From Myotis daubentonii (taxonomy: Eukaryota > Chordata > Mammalia > Chiroptera > Vespertilionidae), in contig NC_081842.1 of assembly GCF_963259705.1 (NCBI RefSeq), forward strand, positions 182,160,349 to 182,224,348: 64,000 bases of DNA. The letters run 5' to 3'. The notes under the pieces were generated by a model, which worked only from the letters and a program-made list of their open reading frames with translations, was not told the DNA's origin and ran no database searches. Below, piece after piece: positions 1 through 10,969 of the stretch. The position numbers were made by a program, and so were the translations under genes. How positions within the stretch are numbered: the first letter of the stretch is position 1; every line of letters begins with the position of its first letter.

Positions 1-124
1 CGGAAGGTGCTAAAGAGCAGTAATGGTTTCATGCACAGCTCATGCTGCTATACTGTTCATAGTGCTTCTTCAATATGTGGTTGTGGTTTGGCCTCACCGC
101 TGCCTGTTGCTCAGGTTTTATTAA

Positions 125-235
125 GGTCTCATCCCCATTTTACAGATGAAGAAACTGAGACTTGGGGTTTAGATGTTTTGTCGAAGGGCATGTAGCCAGG
201 CAGTGGAGGAAAGATGCTTGCTTTTGACTCAGAGT
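125..235 (+). repeat. MIR SINE fragment
   Basis: This is the core of an ancient mammalian MIR: a 'ccccattttacagatgaagaa' type motif followed by 'actgag'. Only the central part is recognisable. It is a neutral fossil with no sign of function. Confidence 0.55.
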
Positions 236-1179
236 GTGCCCACACCTGTTCACTGAAGAACTGAATTTAGCAGAGAATAGGCGGAAGTTCCTGAGGGGTG
301 CATTGCAGAGTCCCTGGCAGAGGTGGGCCTGAGCTCTGGGAAGGGAGCTTGTTACGGTGCTCTGGCTCTCTTGGCTGGGAAATGTGATAAAAGCTATGGC
401 CTTTCCTTCCAGAGAATGCATGTTCCTCCACAAAGGGGACTTTGTGCATGACTTCAGGAGGTCCCGGGCTGCTGCCCCAAATTCCAAACCCCTCTGTGAC
501 CCCCAGTGAGGAACTTGGGCGTGTAGCGGACATGGAGTCCCATGACCTTGCTAGCCTTGAACCTTAGTTTCCCTACCGAGGACCTTGTCATTGGGAGCCC
601 CTGAGCTCCCTTACCCCTGTGCTCCCACCCAGCTGTGACCCCTGTGACCCCCTCCACCCTTTGCTGGGAACCCGTCTCTGCAGGCGGGTTGGTTACGAGT
701 CCTGGGCGTGCATGCGAGTGGAGGTATTTGTGGCTCAGTGGCAGGGGTCCAGCGTCCTTGGTGGGTTTGAAATAGCCAAGTGATATTTGAGAGGGTTCTC
801 CTTGGATGTGCTGAGCTGAGGTTCCTGCCAGGCAGGGAGTGTCCACGCCTGCCAGAGCCTTTGGGAGCAGGGGCACGCCAGGGTGGCCGGGCGGCCGCAA
901 TGGGAGGAGAAGGCCGCAGCTGGGCTCTGGTAGCTGGGGGAGCGCTGTCCCCCGTGATAAGCCAGGGTAGCTATCTGCCCAGAGGTCCTGACAAGTTCAC
1001 GGCGTTGCCTTTGGCTCTGACCCTTGGCACCCTTGTGTGGCAGATTATGAAAACAAAATGTACACAGTTGTTTCTTTCCCCTCTCCCTTTGGAGCTTAGA
1101 CTTCGGGTTGCATCCTTTCTTCGGGCTCCCACCCCCATTTGCTGCAAGTCCTCTTAACCCCCCGGAGCCTGCCAGACTC
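236..1179. other. Unique DNA, no gene seen
   Basis: This stretch is unique-looking and moderately GC-rich, with C-rich runs around 600-700. Short frames cross it on both strands, but none has a recognisable domain or splice context. I see no repeat of clear family. Confidence 0.5.
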
Positions 1180-1450
1180 CTCCATCGGTAGCTAATTAAA
1201 CACTAAATGAGTAACTGGAATTGCATTTTGCCAGAACCCAGGCAATGCAGCCACTTTAATGGGTTTCAAGTGGCAGCAAGTCCCCAAATTGCAAATCTTT
1301 GCCCTTTATTTTAAGGCAGGAGTGGGGCGGGGGGAGTGGTGGGGACCCAAACAAAGTTTTTGGCAGTGGTCACTTCATTTGAACTCCAAGACCAGCCGTG
1401 CGCACCAGTCTTTGCATAATGCCATCTTTGTTAGCTGAGCATTTGCAAAC
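1180..1450. promoter_or_regulatory. Candidate conserved non-coding block
   Basis: This AT-balanced, repeat-free block holds homeodomain-type cores (gctaattaaac near 1190) and several TTT/AAA-rich words. It looks less decayed than its surroundings. The regulatory label is inference from texture only; it could be ordinary intronic DNA. Confidence 0.2.
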
Positions 1451-1756
1451 TTGGACCGAGAGCCAGCTCTGTGCCAGCCCTGGCGCTGAGGGAGCCGGGA
1501 GACACCCGGCTCTCCCTGCAGCGTCCCTTAGGCTGTCTTAATTTTCCAAGGGAAGCAGGTTCTCTAGTGGGGACTTGAGGCCAGAGCCGCCTTGCCCCCT
1601 TTCCTCGACCTTCCCACCTCCGTGTGTGAGTGTGTGTGTGCTTAAGTATAAGAGGGAGAAGTGGAAGGGAGGTGTATGTGCTTGAGGGCCTGTCAGCCAA
1701 GATAACAGAGATGTTACACTAGCTGTAGCCTATATCATAGTATCTAGGGTTTAGAG

Positions 1757-2067
1757 CAGCGGTTTTCAACCTGTGGGTCGCGACCCCTTTGGGGGTCGAA
1801 CAACCCTTTCACAGGGGTCGCCTAAGACCATCGGAAAACACATATATAATTACATATTGTTTTTGTGATTAATCACTATGCTTTAATTATGTTCAATTTG
1901 TAACAATGAAAATACATCCTGCATATCAGATATTTACGTTATGATTCATAACAGTAGCAAAATTACAGTTATGAAGTAGCAACGAAAATAATATTATGGT
2001 TGGGGGTCACCACAACATGAGGAACTGTATTAAAGGGTCGTGGCATTAGGAAGGTTGAGAACCACTG
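1757..2067. mobile_element. SPIN-type non-autonomous hAT transposon, copy 1
   Basis: This is a complete 311-bp element with terminal inverted repeats, CAGCGGTTTTCAACCT on the left and the complement of CAGTGGTTCTCAACCT on the right. It is flanked by 8-bp duplications, gtttagag at 1749-1756 and gtttagcg at 2068-2075 (7/8 match, TA in the centre). That centre fits the nnnTAnnn preference known for Buster-group hATs. The sequence matches what I know as the SPIN MITE family, mobilised in trans by a SPIN transposase. It has no coding capacity. By hand alignment it differs from the copy at 63547-63861 by about 14 substitutions and two small indels. Confidence 0.92.
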
Positions 2068-2349
2068 GTTTAGCGTATTTAGAAAAATTAATCTTTTTTA
2101 GCTTGGTAATAATTCTGACCACGGCACACGTACATTAGATGATTCACATAAACTTTTTTAATACATGTTGCCGGGAGCTTACAGCACACGGACAATAATG
2201 ACTGTTTGTTTTTGATTCGCCAGAGTAATGGGGTTTCCTGTAGCCTTGGTGAGATGAGTTTTAGGAATGTTTCTCTCTGTGCTATGCTTTTATTTCCCTG
2301 AGCCTTGAATCCTCTGGATTTGAAGGGTTTGGGCTCTGACTGGCAGCTG

Positions 2350-2475
2350 GGATGCATATCTGAACTCCAGTTCTCACTCTCGTTTCCTGGCAGGGCAGAC
2401 TTTCAAACACTCAGTTTTCCCATCTGTAGAATGGGGAAATGGTGACCCCCTACTATGGTGGTTGTTTCTCTGTGG
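2350..2475 (-). repeat. MIR SINE fragment
   Basis: Reads as antisense MIR: 'cagttttcccatctgtagaatgg' type core followed by a degraded 5' half. Confidence 0.5.
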
Positions 2476-3529
2476 CTAGTACTTGGTGATTTTGTTTCCT
2501 TTCTCTTTACAGCCTTAAAGTACCCTCCCCCCCCTCCCCCAAATTTTCATATCATGGAAGAGAAAATTGCATATTTTTCTGGGAGAGCAAGTTGACCGTA
2601 GGGACTTGAATTTCTCAGTGATGCTCTCTGATGCCCTGACATGTTGTGGAGTCCTCCCTCCATCCCAACTGTCTTGTCTCACCTCCACACCCCTGCACGG
2701 GGCAGAGCAGGCTCGTGCCACAGGCTGGTACTGATAAATGCTCCCCTGAGGTGTCTACGCGCCTTATCTGTGTTGGACAGAGTGGTCCTGTCCCACTCCC
2801 ACATGTAGCTGCCACAGAGCTAGATGGTGAGGCCCAGAGAGCTGGCGACTTGGCCTCAGCAGAAATCTCAATTAAAATTTCTGCTTCATACCACTTGTTA
2901 GCTGGGGTCGGTGCGGGCGGGAGGGGGGCTTCACCTCTTGAGGTCCATCCTCTTGGCCGTAAAACAGGTGCGAAGGGTTGTCCTTGCTCAGCCAGCCTAC
3001 GTGGGAGTTGCTGGGAGGAAGGCTCGGGAGCTGTTATGCAGTGAAGTGCCATGGCAGTGTTGATAGGGATGAGCAGGTTCGAGGCCCGGGTTGGGATCGT
3101 GTCCTTGTCTTTGTGTATGTCTGCCCTGGCCGGCCTTGGGCCTCCCCTGACTTTCTGACGGAGTGCGGAGTTCCAGAGAAGGGCCTGAAGGAGAAGGGGG
3201 GCTTGTGCGTTGGACAAACTGGTTCTGGGTGCGTTGTTTGCTTTCTCTTTCCACTTCCTAGGGTGAGCTTTAGGCCGTGGTCAGCTGGCCCCCAGACAAG
3301 GAGCAGAAGACACTGCCGAATGTCAGGGTGTTGATTTAGTTCCATCGTTGAGTGCCTGCTCTGCTCACTACCCTGTTGAAGAGACAGATGTAGCTCAGGA
3401 TGTGATAAGTGCTTAAACACACTTGTGCAGAACGATCTTGGTCTTTGGAGGGATGGATTCAGAGAGTCAGGACAGGTCACAGGAGTCGGTAAGCAGTCCC
3501 ACCCTGGGAAATACAGTCAATGCAGGGTT
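2476..3529. other. Unique DNA, no gene seen
   Basis: Contains a short C-rich run (2524-2540) and otherwise unique sequence. A 200-codon minus-strand frame at 2615-3217 overlaps several rival frames on both strands and has low-complexity, Pro/Ser/Arg-rich composition. I treat it as a chance frame. Confidence 0.5.
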
Positions 3530-3640
3530 GCAGGTGATGGAACCAGAGGTCACCTAGTCATCTTGCAAGTAGGCAAACGGAGGCCCAGAGACGAAAGACG
3601 CCCCCCCGCCTGAGGTCACCAGTAGATTCAAACCTGCAAA
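3530..3640 (+). repeat. Probable MIR fragment
   Basis: Degraded version of the MIR core (ctagtcatcttgcaagtaggcaaacggaggcccagag). Ends at a short C run near 3601-3607. Confidence 0.35.
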
Positions 3641-3689
3641 CCCGATCATGGTCCTGGACTCTTACTTTTTCCCTTTGCTGCCTTGCTCC

Positions 3690-3895
3690 ACTTACAAGCT
3701 ATGCAAAGTGGACACCTTAACTAGCCTGTCTGTGCCTCAGTTTCCTTAGGCAAATGAGGGTAATAATAAAGTATACCTGCCTCATAAGGTTGTCATGAGA
3801 ATTAAATGAGTTTATGCGCGTGGGCATACACACACACACTACATATAGCGCCTGACACAGCGTAAGTGCTATGTCAGTGTGCTGTCATTCTTATT
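3690..3895 (-). repeat. MIR SINE
   Basis: Antisense MIR of near full length: 'cctcagtttcctt' core, then 'cataaggttgtcatgagaat', then 'gcgcctgacacagcgtaagtgct'. A short CA run (3829-3838) lies inside it. Confidence 0.7.
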
Positions 3896-3964
3896 ATCTC
3901 ACTTGTATGAATTCCAACTCTCTGATGGCCAAAAAGGGGACAGGAGCAGGGGTTTCGGGGTGAG

Positions 3965-4130
3965 AAGTGTGAAACATGAACCACCGTTGGCTTGCTCACA
4001 AGTTGATTAGCTCTCTGGATCCCTGGGTTTGCATCCACCTTCATCAGGCATACTCGTGCTTGTGAGGATGAGACGAGCCCACGTGTGGCTGCCCCTGGCT
4101 AGCACCTGGCCCGTGCTGTTCAGTCAGTGT
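3965..4130 (-). repeat. Probable MIR fragment
   Basis: Decayed antisense MIR; 'tgtgaggatgagacgagcccacgtg' and 'agcacctggcccgtgctgttcagtcag' follow the MIR order. Confidence 0.4.
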
Positions 4131-4859
4131 CCCATTTTTCTCCTCTTCCAGCCACTTCCCTGGCTCTCGGAGTCCGGAGCTGTGCCCAGCCCCCTCTGAT
4201 CCTTCCCTTTGGTCCCTACTTGGTACTGCACCACCTGAGATGGATTTCTTGCACCCTTGCCAGTCAGCCCTCTGTAAAGCAGGTAGTGTGGCTGCCTCCA
4301 CCAGGCCTGTCAGCACCACCCCCTTGGGAACACCCCTTTTCTCCTTTTCCCCCCCACAAGAACTTTGTGTCTTTCTTACTCACTTGCTACTTGCTGCCCG
4401 GAAGGAGAGTGATTTGGGGTCGGGGTTGTATCTCTTTCCTTCCTCCTTCTAGATGGGAGTTCCTGAGGACAGAGCCCTTACCTTCATCCCTGCCTGTCTC
4501 CCCCGTTCCTGGGGCCTCTTGCAGAGTCTTGAGTAAACCCCCAGGTTGGGGAGCTACACTCTGGGCCTTGAGAAATGAGAAGGGTTTGATCCCTGCCCAG
4601 GGATCAAGCGTGTTAAATACACATTTTAATGGAGATGGACAAGTGGCTCATGGTAACTTAGTGTTTTTGCAAACTGAGTTGTGACCCGTTAGTGCCTTGT
4701 GAAATCAACTTAGTGGGTCAGATTGGCAATTACAGAAAATGAAACAACTGTATCACAGAAAGTAAACATAAGTATTAATTTGGGAAACTTGTTTCCAGGG
4801 ATTTATGTGTGCCATGTGCCCTGGGTTGTGGTGTGAAGTTTGCCTTATTGTGGGTCTCA
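4131..4859. other. Unique DNA, no gene seen
   Basis: Pyrimidine-rich unique DNA (4300-4520 is C/T-rich on the plus strand) followed by AT-richer DNA. A 185-codon plus-strand frame (4127-4684) shows no recognisable domain. Confidence 0.45.
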
Positions 4860-4869
4860 GTCTAAACTC

Positions 4870-5160
4870 GGAAAGCCACGGGCCTGGCGAGGCTGAGGTC
4901 GAATCTTGGGACCTACAGGTTGGGTGACTGAGGCGAGGTGATGAGCGATTGCTGACCTCAGTTCCCTGATCTGTAACAAGGAGGGAATCAGTCCCACCTC
5001 CTAGGGTTCTTGGGAGGGCTGTCTCCCCATCTCGCTTCCTGAGTGGTGCCTGGGGGAGCTCCGCACCTCTGCCCCTGGTATTTCCTGCCGTGTTGGTGGG
5101 GCACGAAGCATGTGTGGACGGTGCTCAGCAGATGCTTGCCAAATAAGCAGTAGCTCGTAG
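4870..5160 (-). repeat. MIR SINE, decayed
   Basis: The MIR core 'cctcagttccctgatctgtaa' (about 4955-4980) is followed at 5105-5155 by 'gtgctcagcagatgcttgcc', which resembles the MIR 5' end in antisense. Intervening DNA is inserted or diverged. Confidence 0.4.
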
Positions 5161-5739
5161 CTCCCACTTGAAGTCTGCAGCTTGTCCCCGCTGGCTGGCC
5201 TTGGGCAGCTACTCCTGTCTGCCTGCCCTTGAGGAAGAGGGGTTCCCGGCCCCCTGTGGAGGGTGTTGTCTGAACATCTGCAGGGCTCAGGCAGTGGCCA
5301 CAGCAAGAATCTTGAGAATAGGTCTCAGGGCAGGCATCCTGTCTGACCCAGGTTGGCCCAGCCTCCCAAACTCCCTTTCCCCTCTGGGTGACAGCTGTTT
5401 GCGTAGCTCCCAGGCAGGCTTTGTATCTCCTGCTCTTTGTGTGTTTGGGTGAAGCGCCTGACATTTCACTTCTGTTTCACAGTCCTCTGACCTTAAGAAG
5501 CATGGCTGCTCCCTGCGGCCTCTGTCTGAGGTTTTCTTCTGATCCTTCTCTCCCCGTCACAAAAGGCTGTTTGAGAGAGCAGGCTCTGGGGTGGCAGACG
5601 TCCCCGCGCCTGGGATTTAGCTGCAGCCTTGCCAGCTTTCCTGGGATGGACAGAGTGTGGCTTTGCAGACTGGCCCGGAGCAGCGGCCGGTTGTTGGGCC
5701 GTGCGTCCTGCTTGCTTGCTGGTCGGTGATGGGTACTAA
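5161..5739. other. Unique DNA, no gene seen
   Basis: GC-rich unique sequence with short overlapping frames on both strands. No recognisable repeat, exon or RNA. Confidence 0.45.
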
Positions 5740-5877
5740 AGCCGTGTCATGGACAGTGCACAGAATTTGGACTTTCAGATGGCCTTGGGTAAGTCATGTG
5801 GTCCCTCGGAGCCTTGGTTTGTCTGCCTGTGATACAAAAATAAGTAAAAGAAGGCCTCACCTTTTTTTTTTTTTTTT
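5740..5877 (-). repeat. MIR fragment ending in poly(T)
   Basis: Contains the antisense MIR words 'ggccttgggtaagtcatg' and 'gagccttggtttgtctgcctgtgat'. It is followed by a 15-16 nt T run at 5862-5877. Confidence 0.5.
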
Positions 5878-5984
5878 GCCTCAAGCTTCTTTTTGAAGTC
5901 GGGTGAGAGCAATTGAAAATCGTTTGTAAGTTGTGGTCCCCATTTGAGAAGGCTGTTTTAAATGTGACCAGGCCATCAACTCAT

Positions 5985-6075
5985 AGAAATGGATATAACA
6001 AAGGAGCCTGTCTGTTTGCAGATAGGGAAACTGAGGCCTGGAGTCAGGTGGTAACATGGCAAGTCTGCGGCTGGA
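5985..6075 (+). repeat. MIR fragment
   Basis: Core 'gcagatagggaaactgaggcc' followed by decayed 3' sequence. Confidence 0.45.
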
Positions 6076-6084
6076 TGGGCTCCT

Positions 6085-6445
6085 GGTTCCCTGGGCAGCC
6101 ACCGACGTTCGCAAACCTCCGCTGAAGAGGCTGGCGCCTGGGTCTGTGCCTGTGCCACCCGTGAGGAATTTTGCAGCTTTCTTTGGGAGATGCCCTGGGC
6201 TTCCCGTGGCTTTGGCCACCCGGCCTGTGCTGAGGGGGCAGGCGGCCCCGCGGGCAGGCCTGGCGTCGGGCGTGTGCACACTGCCCTTCTTTTCTTGCTG
6301 TCTTTTAGAAGGCTTCCAGTAGAGAATGTTATCCTCTCTCTGGAGGCCCCGGCTCTTGGCAGCGCTGCCCGCCAGATCCCGCTCGGCGCGCCCACTTGTG
6401 TTACATGAGGCAGCGCCTGGCCCACAGCTGCGGATCTCCGGGCTG
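6085..6445. promoter_or_regulatory. CpG-enriched stretch
   Basis: CpG dinucleotides are visibly denser here than in the surrounding DNA (accgacgttcgc, ggccccgcgggc, gctcggcgcgccc). No TATA box, initiator or first exon is evident. It could be a weak CpG island, an enhancer or chance; a CpG observed/expected count would decide. Confidence 0.3.
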
Positions 6446-6469
6446 GTGAGCTGCTTCAGAAGGGGATTT

Positions 6470-6880
6470 TACAGCATGACAGGGAATTTCAGCCACCGCG
6501 TTATCTCCGAATTGGCCAATTGATGGTTTCAGCAGAGCATTTCAGCATCGGGGAAGTCAATACAATTTGAGTTAGTTGTGATGGCTGCCACTTTAAATAC
6601 CTCAGTGAATTTCTGTCAGCGAGCGAATGCCTGGAATAGGGAATTGCAGAAAACTTGATCACCGGAGTGCTTCAGTCGATTCTGACCCCAAGCTACAGAA
6701 AATGAACTTAAATCTAGTTGACTGTCGCCACGTACTTTCCTTGGCATTATTTTGCTAGCAGCACCTTCATCAAAGGCAACTTGAAGAGATGAGACGAGGT
6801 AAACATCACTGTGTTTGAGTCTGGCCCCCGCGGTTAGGGAGCGCTGGTCTTCCATGGGACGTTGAGCCATTGGGAGTCGG
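6470..6880. promoter_or_regulatory. Candidate conserved non-coding block
   Basis: About 400 bp without recognisable repeat, with mixed base composition and several retained CpGs (gtcagcgagcgaatg, gactgtcgccacg). It immediately follows the CpG-enriched stretch. The regulatory call is inference only. Confidence 0.22.
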
Positions 6881-6959
6881 GGTGGTGGTTTCTTGCTAAG
6901 GGATAAATTACTAAACTATGGTGTTGTGGTTTAATAATAATGAACCCTTTATTTAATTA

Positions 6960-7302
6960 AGGAAACAGTTGTTTATTGAGCATTTACTGTGTGCCAAGAC
7001 CTTTAAAAGTGTTTTTATTTCCTTCTTACCCTATTTGGGCAGTGTAGTGAACAGGATTTTCTTCCCATTTCATGGAGGAAGAGCTGATAACAATAGCAAA
7101 CAGTTACGGAGTGCCAACTGTATGCCAGGCACTGTTCTAAGTGCTTTAGGTTTTGTCTCAGGTCATACTCAAAACAGCCCTGTGGGTGAAGTCCCATTTT
7201 TCTATTTTGCAGTTAAGGACACTGAGGCACTGGAGGGATTCAGCATTGTTGAAGGGGGACTTAAACTAAAGTGCTCTTCACTACCCATCACGTTGCCTCC
7301 CT
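6960..7302 (+). repeat. Two consecutive MIR copies
   Basis: The first (about 6966-7082) begins 'gtttattgagcatttactgtgtgcca' and reaches the 'cccatttcatggaggaagagctga' core. The second (about 7085-7302) carries 'gtatgccaggcactgttctaagtgcttt', 'ttttgcagttaaggacactgaggcac' and a 3' end 'gttgcctccc'. Confidence 0.75.
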
Positions 7303-7952
7303 AAGAATTAATACCAGATTTGACATCTTTGCTCCCTAATTAATTGATGACCCACTGCCCAGCCTGGGGTGGTTTGATACTGGGACGAGGAAGACTAGGG
7401 TGGGAAGTGAGTCCTGGGGGGGAGGGGCAAGCCTACGCCCTGCCTGTGGGTCGTATGGTACCCTAACCGTGCTGTGCCTGGTGCTGTGCCTCTCCGAGGG
7501 CGGAAGGACTGGGTTGGTATTCTGTGACCTCACCCAGGAAGAAGACATCAGGCTTTGGACCCCGTACACCTTAAAGAAGAGTTTCCCCATTTCTTCACTC
7601 CCAAGGCCTTCTTGTACTAATCCCCTACCCCACTGTGGACTCCAAACAGATTGCATGCATTGAGTCACCATTCATTCTGATGAAGAAATAGGAACAACAA
7701 GCACTATATAGTTGCTGCTAATAGAGCTTCTTATTAGCTCAGGGGAACCGATGTGAGCACACCAGTTTGGTGGAATTCCAGTTCAGAAGAAACGTTGGGA
7801 ATTCGGATTCCAATTCAGTTGAGGCAGACCTGATTCTTGCTGAGCTCAGAAAATACCAGCAATTCTCCAGGGTCCCTAAAAGTTTCAGGAGACCTGAGTC
7901 CACAGACTGGGGACCTCTGGCTCAATGCCGTGCTTCTCACACCCATCTAGCA

Positions 7953-7956
<4 letters not shown>
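7303..7956. other. Unique DNA, no gene seen
   Basis: Unique sequence. A 200-codon plus-strand frame (7767-8369) runs straight through the (GT)n tract at 7957, so it encodes a Val/Cys repeat and is not credible as a protein. Confidence 0.5.

Positions 7957-7990
<34 letters not shown>
7957..7990. repeat. (GT)17 microsatellite
   Basis: Uninterrupted GT dinucleotide tract, likely length-polymorphic. Confidence 0.95.
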
Positions 7991-7992
<2 letters not shown>

Positions 7993-8383
7993 TTTTGGCT
8001 CTGTTCTGGGATGGCCAGGGGTGGGCTCTGTGGAGGGAAGTCCCTCATGATTTCCTGTGGGAGTCTGGAGGGTTGGAGGGCAGAGTTCCCACGAGGTCAT
8101 CCACTGCAGAGCAGGCAGTGCAGGCAAGGCTTTTAGAGGCAGGATGGGTGGCCCAGGGATGTGAGACTCTGAGTAGAAAGCTCCCATCTCGAGAGGATGC
8201 TCAGAGTCCCCATCCCTACAGACTTGCAAAGGCACACATGTTCACTACTCATCTTTCTCAACCAAATTTCCCCACTCACTGGCTGTGTGACCTTTTCACT
8301 GGCCGCTGTCTTCCTTCGGGGCCTCAATTTCCAATTGTTGCACTTGGAGACAGTGCGGGATACAGATGAGATTTCTGAAACAG

Positions 8384-8600
8384 CAGTGACCAGCATTTAC
8401 TGCACATTTGCCCGGGGCAGGGGCTGTGCGTGCGTATGGCGTTTAATCCCCCTAACTCCACAGGGCAGAGTCTGCTTTCTACCCTGTTCCTTGAATGCAG
8501 AAACTGAGGCTCAGAGAAGTGACCTCGTTAGCCCATGGTTACGAAGTCATCAAATAATGGAGTCAGGACTTGAAACCAGGGTCCCGTTCCTTGAGGCAAA
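8384..8600 (+). repeat. MIR SINE
   Basis: Follows the MIR order: 'agcatttactgcacatttgcc', 'gcagaaactgaggctcagagaagtgacc', then 'gtcaggacttgaaaccagg'. Confidence 0.7.
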
Positions 8601-9099
8601 CTGTTATTTTAAGAAACTTTTGGATGACTTTGTGAGATGGGGACCTTAGGGGGGAGATGCACCTCGAAAGTATTGGATCATTTTAGTAGAAATCTATAAA
8701 TGAATGTCTAAAAAAAAAAAGATGTGACAGTTTGCCTCCTAGTGAGATGAATGCAGATAAACCTGTTTTGACTGTTAACTTATTTTGTTGCTTAAAAGCC
8801 AGTGATTTGTAGTATTGAATTTATTTCTCTTCACAATGTTTAAGTGTTTGCCACTTCTTGAATGACGTGCATGAATTTGGGAACTGCCTGTACTTTGGGA
8901 ATGGAGGCCGCTGTGTGCACGCAAGGATTTTGCCTTGAGAGGGAGCTGAGGAAGGTTTGTGTGGCGCAGGCTGCAGCCGAGAAGTGGCTGGAGAGCCACG
9001 TGCGCACCTGTGTCTGAGGGAGTCGATGGAGCCACAGTTGCTCTGAAGTTGGGGTCACAGTGGAGAGCTGATCGCAGGAGTCTTTGTGACTGGAAGCCT
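8601..9099. other. Unique DNA, no gene seen
   Basis: Unique sequence with an 11-nt A run at 8710-8720. No credible frame. Confidence 0.45.
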
Positions 9100-9400
9100 A
9101 AATATTTATTCTGTTCTGTCCCTAATGAAAACAAATTGTCAACAGTTGTTCAGTAACTGACTAAATTAAAATCTGTAATTAGTCAATTAGATTAAAGAGT
9201 TGGCACAACCTGATTGTATCATGCTGGTTAGGTTATTAAGAGAAAGGGTGTGATTTTTAATTACTGAATGCTAATTTTGACAGTTTCAAATAGAAACAGA
9301 CGTGTTTTTCCCCCCCTTTCCCTAATTCTGAATGGTTTGGAAAGTAAAGACACTCGATGTGTAAATTATGTTTTTTTGAAGGAAAATATTCCGAGAAGGC
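9100..9400. promoter_or_regulatory. AT-rich, homeodomain-motif-dense block
   Basis: AT-rich repeat-free block with clustered ATTA/TAAT cores, densest at 9176-9195 (taattagtcaattagatta) and again near 9256-9275. This texture is common in conserved non-coding elements, but conservation is not demonstrable here. Confidence 0.25.
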
Positions 9401-10646
9401 CCTTCTGTAGAGTAGCGGGGGATTTTAGTTAAGAGGCCACACTGGATTTCGGTGAAAGGGTTAGTTGGAAAGCCTTCCTTTTTTGAAGGAAGGATGGCCT
9501 GGCGTTTGGCAGCTTGGTTTTTGCTTTAAAGGAAAAGTTGATTTTAGCTTCAAGCAGTTGAGTCATTGAGTTAGAGTTCTTTCTAGGGTCTCCCTTAGTC
9601 TGCCACCTAAGGGGTTTTTCTGACCAACACCTAGTAAGCTCTCGGCAATAGGAGACAGACTCAGGGAGGAAATATACCACTGTGTGTACATTAAGTGTGG
9701 TGGGACCTCACACTAGTGCAGGCGAATAACAACATCCTACTTTTTATAAAATATGGCCTTAGTCTCTGGGCAATCCAGCGAGAAGGACAGATGGGATGTG
9801 AATGTTCTTAGGGCCTCTGCTTTAGGGCTGAGCAAAGTGAGGAAGAGCTGGGGAATGGGGAAGGGATGTCTGAGGTTTGGGGTGTTGGGAATGGAGGGTT
9901 GCAGAAAAGCAGCAGAAAGAAGGGAATTTCTGTAGGTATAGTGGAGGGTGGACAGAGAGGAGAGGGGGGCATCTTGGTTGGGAGGAAGATGGGATCAAGA
10001 AGTAGGGCCAAGTTGTGGATTTAGAGGTATAGAAAGCCAGGCAGAGAATTGAGGATGGAATAGGGCAGGCCCGTTTGAATTGGAGCAAGTGCTCTCTCCA
10101 TTTTGTGTTTCTGCAGGATGCCATGGTGTGCCTCCCCTGAAAACAGTGAAATATGGGTTATCCATATCCTTGGAGCCAGGGATAAGGAAATCTGAGCTGC
10201 TTCCAGCCACTCACCCCATGATACAGCCTGGGTCCCCTCATCTGCCAGAAGGGGCCTCCAGTCCCCTCACCCTCTTCCCACCTCCTGGGAGTTCATGATG
10301 GGTCAGCTCTAAGCTGGAAGGCACTGTGCACATGAGTCATTTTGTTTGGGGGGCCTTAGAAGAGGCTCAGGGGCCACTATAGGGAGGCCACCCAGCCCTC
10401 ATTTCGCCCAAAGTCTTGTGGGCAGCAAGAGGTTGAGACTCTTACCTCCAGGCCCTTGGCTGCTGGGCTGTGGGCTCTTTACAACCCCTTGGGCAGCCTC
10501 CCAGTCTTGGGGAAAACTGCCCCAAACCTTGTGCCTCCAGGAGCCACACCCAATAGCTTTGTTGGTGTTAAAGCATAGGCCCTATCTTCTGCTGGCTGTG
10601 TTTTCCAGGACACTTTTGGGAAGGAGCAGTTAAAATAGCTTCTAGC
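9401..10646. other. Unique DNA with a purine-rich tract
   Basis: Unique sequence. From about 9830 to 10010 the plus strand is strongly purine-rich (runs such as ggggaatggggaaggg and gagaggagagggggg). No gene or classified repeat seen. Confidence 0.45.
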
Positions 10647-10863
10647 GCCGAAACCGGTTTGGCTCAGTGGATAGAGCGTCGGCCTGCGGACTGAAGGGTC
10701 CCAGGTTCGATTCCGGTCAAGGGCATGTACCTGGGTTGCGGGCATATCCCCAGTAGGGAGTGTGCAGGAGGCAGCTGATCGATGTTTCTCTCTCATCGAT
10801 GTTTCTAACTCTCTATCTCTCTCCCTTCCTCTCTGTAAAAAATCAATAAAATATATTTTAAAA
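10647..10863 (+). mobile_element. VES SINE (bat tRNA-derived), full length
   Basis: Starts gccgaaaccgg and has a Pol III A box (tggctcagtgg, 10660-10670) and B box (ggttcgattcc, 10704-10714). The pyrimidine-rich body and an aatcaataaaatat tail follow. Near-perfect TSDs flank it: aaaatagcttctagc (10632-10646) and aaaatagcctctagc (10864-10878). It depends on LINE enzymes for movement. Confidence 0.95.
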
Positions 10864-10969
10864 AAAATAGCCTCTAGCTTTCAAGATTTAACATTATAGT
10901 GGCTGGTCATCCATAGTTTTTTTTGTTTTGTTTTTTTTTTTAAAGGAAGCAACTTTGCTTTTTGTGTCT

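Noticed and set aside
725..745. SINE A-box-like phrase tggctcagtgg
   Set aside because: No B box, body or tail follows; chance match.
2615..3217. 200-codon minus-strand open frame
   Set aside because: Overlaps several rival frames, has low-complexity composition, and shows no recognised domain or splice structure.
7767..8369. 200-codon plus-strand open frame
   Set aside because: It runs through a (GT)17 microsatellite, giving a Val/Cys repeat, and has no domain or splice support.
10660..10714. tRNA gene suggested by A and B boxes
   Set aside because: The boxes belong to a VES SINE with body, A-rich tail and TSDs; there is no complete cloverleaf.
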